A DNA stretch of 5,068 bases from positions 1 through 5,068 of the forward strand of contig SKHV01000159.1 in NCBI GenBank assembly GCA_007116765.1, read 5' to 3'. The position numbers and the translations under genes are program-made. Shown here piece by piece: positions 1 to 5,068 of this stretch. Position 1 is the first letter of the stretch. Every line of letters begins with the position of its first letter. A model generated the notes under the pieces. The model was not told the origin of the DNA, did not search any database, and saw nothing but the letters and a program-made list of their open reading frames with translations. The DNA comes from Prolixibacteraceae bacterium (lineage in GTDB: Bacteria; Bacteroidota; Bacteroidia; Bacteroidales; Prolixibacteraceae).

Positions 1-3000
1 AGAAGACATTATAGGCGTTTCCATGCCCGATTTTATACATCCCGATGATAAACTGAGGGTTGCTGCTGAACGGGAAAAAGTAACAAGTTTGCACCCAATT
101 AAAAATTTTGAATATCGAATTATCGATAAAGAGAAAAAAATTAGATGGATTTCGCATTCAGCTGCATTAATAAAAAAGGGTGATGCTTTTAGTGTTTTGA
201 GCACAATTACAAATATCACCGAGCGCAAACAAACCGAGCAAGAACTAATCAAAGCCAAAGAAAAAGCCGAAGAAAGCGAAGAGCGATTCAATCTTGCAAT
301 GCGGGCTTCTAACGATGGTTTGTTTGACTGGAATCTGGAAACCAACGAAATATATTACTCGCCGGGTTGGAAAAAAATACTCGGATATGAGGACCATGAG
401 CTTCCAAACGATCTTTCGGTTTGGGAATCCACTACTGACCCGGAAGATGTAAAGAAATCGTGGGCACTTCAACAGATGCTAATTCCTAAGCAAATTGACC
501 GATTTGTGATGGAATTTAAAATGAAGCATAAAGAAGGGCATTGGGTAGATATTCTCTCAAGGGCAGAGGCATTTTTTGATGAAGAAGGTAAAGCCATCAG
601 AATGGTTGGCACCCACACCGATATTACCAAACGTAAAAACACAGAGGAGTATTTACAAAAATTTAAGCAAATTGTATCTTCAACATCCGACGGCATAGCT
701 CTTTTAGACCTAAATTATCGCTACTTAATTATTAATAAAGCCTATGAAAACTTTTCCGCAAAAAAGAAGGACGATTTGATCGGGCTCACTATATCGGAAT
801 ACCTTGGTGAAGAAGTATTTGAAAAATCCATTAAAGCCAATTTTGACAGGTGCCTGAAAGGAGAATCCATAAAGTTTCAGGATTGGTTTGAATACCCGAC
901 TTTAGGCAAACGTTTTATCGAAGTTTCCTATTTTCCTTATATTAATGCGAATGGAATGATAGCTGGTGTTGTGGCAAATTCACGCGACATCACTATGCAC
1001 AGACAAGCAGAAGAGGCTTTGCGCAAGAGCGAAGCCATAAAAAACGCAATGGTTTCAAATATTGGCGATGTGATAGTCATTATTGACCAAAATGGAATAA
1101 ACCAATTCAAAAGCCCGAATGTTACCAAATTATTCGGTTGGAAACCCGACGAGCTAATCGGTAATAGTACTTGGGATAATGTGTACCCTGACGATTTAGC
1201 AGCTGTACAAAAATTCATTGGCGCAATCGCAACAGAACCCAACGCTACCGGAACAACCGAACTGCGATACAAACGCAAAGACGGCGTTTATGTATGGATA
1301 GAAATTAGTGTGACAAATCTTTTACACGACAAGGACATACAAGGATTACTGGGAAACTACCGAGAGATTACCGAACGAAAGCAGATGAAAGCAGCTTTGG
1401 AGAAGCAAATTTTAGCGCTTACCCAGCCACTGGATAAACCCGAAGGAATTGGCTTTGAAGAATTGTTTAACATTGCTGATATACAACGTTTACAGGATGA
1501 ATTTTCCTTAGCAACAAATGTAGCTTCAATCATTACGAATCCCAACGGAACCCCCATTACAAAACCTTCCAATTTCTCCCGCTTATGCAGTGAGATAATC
1601 CGCAAAACAGAAATCGGGTGTGCCAATTGTTTCAAGTCTGATGCTGCGCTTGGGCAACCAAACTCCGAAGGGCCTACTGTGCAGCCTTGTTTGAGCGGCG
1701 GACTATGGGATGCCGGAGCTGCTATTCATGTGGGCAATCGCCATATCGCAAACTGGATGATTGGACAGGTACGCGACGAAGAGCAAAGCGAAGAAAAGAT
1801 ACGAGAATATGCCGCGCTTATTGGTGCAGACCAAGACGATGCAGTAGCCGCATTTCGAGAACTCCCGTCTATGTCGCGCCAACAGTTTGAGCAGGTAGCC
1901 AAAACATTGTTTACCCTTGCCAACATATTTTCAAACACGGCTTATCAGAATGTGCAGCAAGCAAGATTCATTACCGAACGCAAGCAGGCGGAAGAAAAAG
2001 AAAAGGAACTTCTGAAAAAATTCGAGCTTATTAGCCTGCATTTGCCGGGTGTTATTTACCAATTCAGGCTTCGTACCGATGGCACTTTCCATTTCCCCTA
2101 TGCCAGTCACGGCATTTACGAGATTTACGGAGTGCATCCCAAAGATGTTGAGCACGATGCTGCAAATGCGTTTAAAGCCATTCACCCTAATGATTTGGAG
2201 CAGGTAAGTGCATCGATCAATCGTTCAGCCCAGACCCTTACTCCATGGCACGACATCTATCGCGTTAACCACCCCTCGGGAGAAACTATTTGGGTAGAAG
2301 GGAATTCCACACCTAAGAAACTGGAGGATGGAAGCATAATTTGGCATGGATTTATTCACGACATAACCATTCGCAAAATAGTTGAGAAAGAACTAAAAGT
2401 AGCCAAAGAAAAAGCCGAACGCAACGAACAAGAATTATTAAAGGCTCAGGGAATAGCTCATGTTGGAAGTTGGTATCTTAATATAGAAACAAATGAGGTA
2501 ACGTGGACCGAAGAATTGTATAAAATGTATGGTTTTGACCCAACGCAGCCTGTGCCGCCCTACACTGAACACATGAAATTGTTTACTCCCGAAAGTTGGG
2601 AAATTTTATCTACATCGTTGGCAAAAACACGAGAAACCGGAATGCCTTATGAACTTGAGCTTAAAACTATACGAAAAGATAAAAGCAATGGGTGGATGTG
2701 GGTGCGTGGCGAAGCCGTTTTAGATGAAAGCAACAAAATAATAGGATTATGGGGAGCGGCACAAGACATTACCGAACACAAGCAGGCAGAGGACAAACTC
2801 CGCAAACTTTCACAAGCTGTTGAACAAAGCCCTGCCAGCGTAGTGATTACCAACCCCAAAGGCATCATCGAATATGTGAACGCAAAGTTTACCGAGGTTA
2901 CAGGCTATACCGCCAAAGAAGCTATTGGCCAAAAACCAAGTATTCTCAAGTCGGGCAAACATTCAGTCGGGTTGTACAAAGAGCTCTGGGAAACCATATC

Positions 3001-4240
3001 CTCGGGCAAAGAGTGGAAGGGCGAATTACACAACAAAAAGAAAAACGGCGAATTGTACTGGGAGTCTGCCCTTATATCACCCATTTTAAACGAGAACAGT
3101 GTAATCATAAATTATCTTGCGGTAAAAAAAGATGTTACAGACCTAAAGCAGGCAGAGAAAAACTTCAGGCACTCAATTGACCAGTCGCCCTTAGGCATCA
3201 GAATTGTAAACCAAAAAGGAAATACCATTTATGCCAACCTGGCTTTTCTCAATATATACGATTTCTCCTCGTTGGCTGAATATGTCAATACTCCGGCAAA
3301 AAAACGGTACACCCATGAAAGCTACAAAGAACATTTGGAAAGAAAAAAAATCAGGAATGAAGGCAAAGAAGTTGCCGATTACGAAATCAGTATTCGGCGG
3401 AGTAATGGAGAAATAAGGCATGTTAAAATTTGGCGGAAAGAAGTAATTTGGAACAAAGAGAAGCATTTTCAAGTTATAAACCAAGATATTACAGAATACA
3501 AAACACTCTACAACGACTTATTACTTGCCAAAGAAAAAGCCGAAGAAAGCGACCGCCTAAAATCTGCTTTCCTTGCCAATATGAGCCACGAAATACGGAC
3601 ACCCATGAACGGCATACTGGGTTTTATGGAGTTATTACAAGAGCCTGATTTGAAAGAAGAAACAAAAAACAACTATATCGGAATTGTGAGCAAAAGCGGG
3701 CATCGTTTATTGAATACGATTAACGATATTATCGAAATATCGAAAATTGATGCCCAACAAGTTAAAGTTGAACAAACACGTTTTTGTATGGTTGGCTTAC
3801 TGAAAGAACTGAGCGAATTTTTCCAACCCGAAGCCATGGCTAAGGGTATAAAACTGCAAGCAAAGTTGCCTGAACAAGCTATTGAAATATTATTGGACAA
3901 GGCAAAGCTCGAATCGGTATTTACAAACCTGATTAAAAACGCAATTAAATTTACCCCTTCCGGCGAAATCAATGTGGGATTAGAACACAACAATGGCTGC
4001 TTAACCGTTTATGTGAGCGATACAGGAGTTGGCATTGCTGCAGAAAAAATCGAGACACTATTTCAACGCTTTATTCAGGGCGAGACAAACTCAACCCGCA
4101 GGTTCGAAGGGAGCGGGCTTGGATTAAGCATTACCAAAGAATACGTGAACCTGCTGAACGGCAAAATATGGGTCGAGTCGGAAGTCAACAAAGGCAGTGT
4201 TTTCTATGTAGAATTTCCAAAACCGGAACTAATTGATTAG
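1..4240 (+). CDS. Multi-PAS / PocR sensor histidine kinase, 5'-partial
   Basis: Cytoplasmic-looking sensor kinase of a two-component system: it should autophosphorylate a histidine in response to signals and pass the phosphate to a response regulator. The frame is open to the left edge; the seven codons before the first ATG (base 23) read EDIIGVS, typical PAS sequence, so that ATG is internal. Numbering from it gives 1405 residues: PAS1 1-70 (cut), PAS2 89-205, PAS3 212-327, PAS4 338-452, PocR domain 478-642, PAS5 664-785, PAS6 802-920, PAS7 926-1042, PAS8 1047-1160, HisKA 1178-1245, HATPase_c 1288-1400. Most PAS units end in a D/N/E-I-T-x-[RH]-K motif followed by a charged helical linker. 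The catalytic core is intact: H-box NMSHEIRTP with His1189 and the ExxT phosphatase motif, N-box with Asn1302/Asn1306, G1 DTGVGI at 1333, F-box at 1347, G2 GSGLGL at 1363. No receiver, HPt or membrane segment is visible. PAS ligands cannot be told from sequence alone. The stop lies 4 bases before the next gene. Confidence 0.93.
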   Translation, partial: EDIIGVSMPDFIHPDDKLRVAAEREKVTSLHPIKNFEYRIIDKEKKIRWISHSAALIKKGDAFSVLSTITNITERKQTEQELIKAKEKAEESEERFNLAMRASNDGLFDWNLETNEIYYSPGWKKILGYEDHELPNDLSVWESTTDPEDVKKSWALQQMLIPKQIDRFVMEFKMKHKEGHWVDILSRAEAFFDEEGKAIRMVGTHTDITKRKNTEEYLQKFKQIVSSTSDGIALLDLNYRYLIINKAYENFSAKKKDDLIGLTISEYLGEEVFEKSIKANFDRCLKGESIKFQDWFEYPTLGKRFIEVSYFPYINANGMIAGVVANSRDITMHRQAEEALRKSEAIKNAMVSNIGDVIVIIDQNGINQFKSPNVTKLFGWKPDELIGNSTWDNVYPDDLAAVQKFIGAIATEPNATGTTELRYKRKDGVYVWIEISVTNLLHDKDIQGLLGNYREITERKQMKAALEKQILALTQPLDKPEGIGFEELFNIADIQRLQDEFSLATNVASIITNPNGTPITKPSNFSRLCSEIIRKTEIGCANCFKSDAALGQPNSEGPTVQPCLSGGLWDAGAAIHVGNRHIANWMIGQVRDEEQSEEKIREYAALIGADQDDAVAAFRELPSMSRQQFEQVAKTLFTLANIFSNTAYQNVQQARFITERKQAEEKEKELLKKFELISLHLPGVIYQFRLRTDGTFHFPYASHGIYEIYGVHPKDVEHDAANAFKAIHPNDLEQVSASINRSAQTLTPWHDIYRVNHPSGETIWVEGNSTPKKLEDGSIIWHGFIHDITIRKIVEKELKVAKEKAERNEQELLKAQGIAHVGSWYLNIETNEVTWTEELYKMYGFDPTQPVPPYTEHMKLFTPESWEILSTSLAKTRETGMPYELELKTIRKDKSNGWMWVRGEAVLDESNKIIGLWGAAQDITEHKQAEDKLRKLSQAVEQSPASVVITNPKGIIEYVNAKFTEVTGYTAKEAIGQKPSILKSGKHSVGLYKELWETISSGKEWKGELHNKKKNGELYWESALISPILNENSVIINYLAVKKDVTDLKQAEKNFRHSIDQSPLGIRIVNQKGNTIYANLAFLNIYDFSSLAEYVNTPAKKRYTHESYKEHLERKKIRNEGKEVADYEISIRRSNGEIRHVKIWRKEVIWNKEKHFQVINQDITEYKTLYNDLLLAKEKAEESDRLKSAFLANMSHEIRTPMNGILGFMELLQEPDLKEETKNNYIGIVSKSGHRLLNTINDIIEISKIDAQQVKVEQTRFCMVGLLKELSEFFQPEAMAKGIKLQAKLPEQAIEILLDKAKLESVFTNLIKNAIKFTPSGEINVGLEHNNGCLTVYVSDTGVGIAAEKIETLFQRFIQGETNSTRRFEGSGLGLSITKEYVNLLNGKIWVESEVNKGSVFYVEFPKPELID
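254..279 (+). repeat. Linker-helix DNA repeat, copy 1 (26 bp)
   Basis: An exact 26-base direct repeat shared with 3527-3552. It encodes AKEKAEES, the charged helical linker between PAS1 and PAS2. The distance between the copies is 3273 bases, a multiple of three, and both are read in the same frame. Confidence 0.85.
1454..1948 (+). other. PocR sensory domain inside the kinase
   Basis: Residues about 478-642 of the kinase do not fit a PAS fold but match the PocR ligand-binding domain. They open with FEELFNIADIQRLQDEF, continue with a PNGTPIT turn and an SNFSRLC segment, then CANCFKSDAALG, then QPCLSGGLWDAGAAI and a hydrophobic NWMIGQV strand. Four cysteines are present at residues 522, 533, 536 and 556; Cys522, Cys536 and Cys556 sit where I recall the family having conserved cysteines. 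The family is named after the regulator of propanediol use, and its members have been predicted to sense small organic molecules. A metal or redox role for the cysteines is my inference. The domain begins right after a short linker (QPLDKPEG) following PAS4 and is followed by a helical linker into PAS5. Its DNA is richer in G+C than the nearby PAS3 region. Confidence 0.85.
2402..2419 (+). repeat. Linker-helix DNA repeat, copy 2 (18 bp core)
   Basis: The first 18 bases, gccaaagaaaaagccgaa, are identical to those of the copies at 254 and 3527, after which the sequence diverges. It encodes AKEKAE in the linker between PAS5 and PAS6, again in frame with both other copies (2148 bases from copy 1). 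Confidence 0.85.
3527..3552 (+). repeat. Linker-helix DNA repeat, copy 3 (26 bp)
   Basis: Exact match to 254-279. It encodes AKEKAEES in the helix joining PAS8 to the HisKA dimerisation domain, about 14-20 residues before the phospho-accepting histidine, so this copy lies in the signal-transmission helix of the kinase. Confidence 0.85.
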
Positions 4241-4244
4241 CCCG

Positions 4245-4892
4245 ATGCTTAAATTAAAGCTTACGAAAAGAACCGAATGTGTGCGGCTTACTTGGGCAGG
4301 AAGGTTGGTGGTTTTACTGGCAATGCTTGTTATTGTGGTTGTTGTTGGTCGCATTCTGCCCTATTTCCTTAGCCCCAACAAACCCGTTAATGGCCAAATT
4401 CTGGTGCTCGACGGACAAATACCCGATTATGCCATTGAGCGGGCCATTGAAATTTTCAACAAGGGAAACTACGAACTTATTGTAACAACAGGAAGCCAAA
4501 TATCTGAAGGCTATCATGTTTCTACGTACAAAACCATGGCCGATTTGTCGAGGGGCACTTTTCTGGCACTGGGTTTCGATTCCACAAAAGTTATTGCCCT
4601 GCCTACCAAATTTGTTGAGCGCAGCCGCACTTTCAACTCGGCCAACACCTTACACCAATGGCTAATTGAAAACAGGCCAGATATCGAATCCATCGATGTT
4701 TTGGCCATTGGCTGCCACGCCCGGCGCAGTTGGTTTCTTTTCGACAAAGCCAACGGCAAGCATGTTCAGGTAGGCATTATCTCAACCCCGCACCGAGGCT
4801 TCGATATCGACAAATGGTGGAAAAACAGCATCGGCACCCGCATTGTGCTTAGCGAAACCATTGCGTACTTTTTTGTAAAAATCAGCACCTGA
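4245..4892 (+). CDS. Membrane-anchored DUF218 (ElyC/SanA/YdcF-type) protein
   Basis: A 215-residue protein of the DUF218 superfamily. Its exact reaction is not known; E. coli relatives SanA and ElyC affect envelope permeability and peptidoglycan or lipid-carrier metabolism. A basic N-terminus (MLKLKLTKR) is followed by one hydrophobic segment at about 18-42, so it is probably anchored in the inner membrane with the domain outside. The domain runs from about residue 50: strand QILVLDGQIPDYAIERAIEIF, strand LIVTTGSQ with glycine turn, ERSRTFNSA (125-133, the site of the family's usual T-x-EN motif), strand VLAIGCHARRSWFLF (152-166, the family's H-x-x-R motif with His158 and Arg160/Arg161), then VGII and a tail GFDIDKWW...SIGTRIVLSETIAY. 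The ATG at 4245 is preferred; an in-frame TTG at 4233 would add four residues and overlap the kinase gene. No Shine-Dalgarno is apparent. With a 4-base gap to the kinase stop, co-transcription and coupled translation are likely. Confidence 0.8.
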   Translation: MLKLKLTKRTECVRLTWAGRLVVLLAMLVIVVVVGRILPYFLSPNKPVNGQILVLDGQIPDYAIERAIEIFNKGNYELIVTTGSQISEGYHVSTYKTMADLSRGTFLALGFDSTKVIALPTKFVERSRTFNSANTLHQWLIENRPDIESIDVLAIGCHARRSWFLFDKANGKHVQVGIISTPHRGFDIDKWWKNSIGTRIVLSETIAYFFVKIST

Positions 4893-4896
4893 GCAT

Positions 4897-5068
4897 TTAC
4901 TTTTCAACCCCATGTGCCGTGTGAATAAATTTCTTGTTGGCTCCCTTTAGTTTGAAAAGCGATAACAGCATAATAAAAAAGGCTTTAGGTAAAGTGAACA
5001 ATGCGTTGAGTGTTTTCAGGTTATAAAACTTGAGCGGAACAGAAACCACAAAGGCCAAATAAACCACC
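4897..5068 (-). CDS. Probable family 2 glycosyltransferase, C-terminal fragment
   Basis: Only the last 56 residues of a gene entering from the right edge are visible. The reverse strand reads without a stop from the edge to TAA at 4899-4897. The fragment has a hydrophobic stretch (VVYLAFVVSVPLKFY), then ALFTLPKAFFIMLLSLFKL, and ends in KGANKKFIHTAHGVEK. From memory, this LPK...L..LFKLKGANKKFIHT..H ending is typical of the membrane-associated tail of Bacteroidota GT2 glycosyltransferases (COG1215 type), which move sugars onto surface polysaccharides or lipids. The catalytic domain, with its DxD motif, lies outside the window, so the call rests on the tail alone; another membrane protein cannot be excluded. 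It converges on the DUF218 gene, with four bases between the two stop codons. Confidence 0.55.
   Translation of the reverse strand, partial: VVYLAFVVSVPLKFYNLKTLNALFTLPKAFFIMLLSLFKLKGANKKFIHTAHGVEK

Noticed and set aside
23..25. ATG as the true start of the kinase
   Set aside because: The frame stays open to the window edge and the seven codons before it encode typical PAS residues (EDIIGVS), so the start is upstream of the window.
937..1278. Minus-strand open frame of 113 codons opposite the kinase
   Set aside because: It lies wholly inside PAS3-PAS4 coding sequence, its translation shows no recognisable domain, and the plus frame is clearly the conserved one.
1687..1890. Plus-strand alternative frame of 67 codons inside the PocR region
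   Set aside because: Arginine-rich out-of-frame reading of the PocR coding sequence, with no start signal or family match.
3673..3993. Minus-strand open frame of 106 codons opposite the HisKA/HATPase region
   Set aside because: Antisense to highly conserved kinase motifs, with no family resemblance; a shadow of the real gene.
4233..4235. TTG as the start of the DUF218 gene
   Set aside because: It adds only MISP, overlaps the kinase stop region and has no better ribosome-binding context; the ATG at 4245 gives a standard basic N-terminus before the membrane segment.
4882..4892. Possible minus-strand terminator: TCAG/CTGA hairpin with a 3-base loop followed by a T run on the minus strand
   Set aside because: A stem of only four base pairs, extending into neither side, and located inside the last codons of the DUF218 gene; too weak to call.
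4900..4959. Inverted repeat cttttcaa / ttgaaaag
   Set aside because: Eight bases with a 44-base spacer inside the glycosyltransferase coding sequence; expected by chance in AT-rich DNA and not extendable.

Overview
The window looks like ordinary chromosomal DNA of a Bacteroidota bacterium, probably from the Cytophaga/Marinilabiliales side. The support is moderate AT-richness, the lack of clear Shine-Dalgarno sequences, a very large soluble multi-PAS histidine kinase of the kind common in that phylum, and a glycosyltransferase tail that resembles Bacteroidota proteins. No RNA gene, CRISPR array, insertion sequence, integrase or phage gene was seen.

Layout: bases 1-4240 (+) hold the 3' part of one huge sensor histidine kinase gene that is still open at the left edge. 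The visible protein has eight PAS domains (the first cut by the edge), a PocR-type ligand-binding domain between the fourth and fifth, and a complete HisKA plus HATPase_c catalytic core at the C-terminus. No receiver domain follows the core and no membrane segment is visible. Four bases after its stop, a 215-residue membrane-anchored DUF218 (ElyC/SanA/YdcF-type) protein begins (4245-4892, +), so the two are probably co-transcribed. Four bases after that stop, on the opposite strand, lies the stop codon of a gene entering from the right edge (4897-5068, -). Only its last 56 residues are visible, and they look like the C-terminus of a family 2 glycosyltransferase.

How the parts may fit together: the kinase would integrate several cytoplasmic signals (PAS) with a small-molecule or redox cue (PocR) and phosphorylate a response regulator encoded outside the window. 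The DUF218 and glycosyltransferase genes point to cell-envelope or surface-polysaccharide work nearby, but a functional link to the kinase rests only on adjacency. Points worth a second look are exact in-frame DNA repeats in the linker helices of the kinase, a base-composition mosaic along the kinase gene, and the distinctive C-terminal motif set of the DUF218 protein. I found no convincing evidence of a wholly new system. There is no gene-free stretch longer than four bases.
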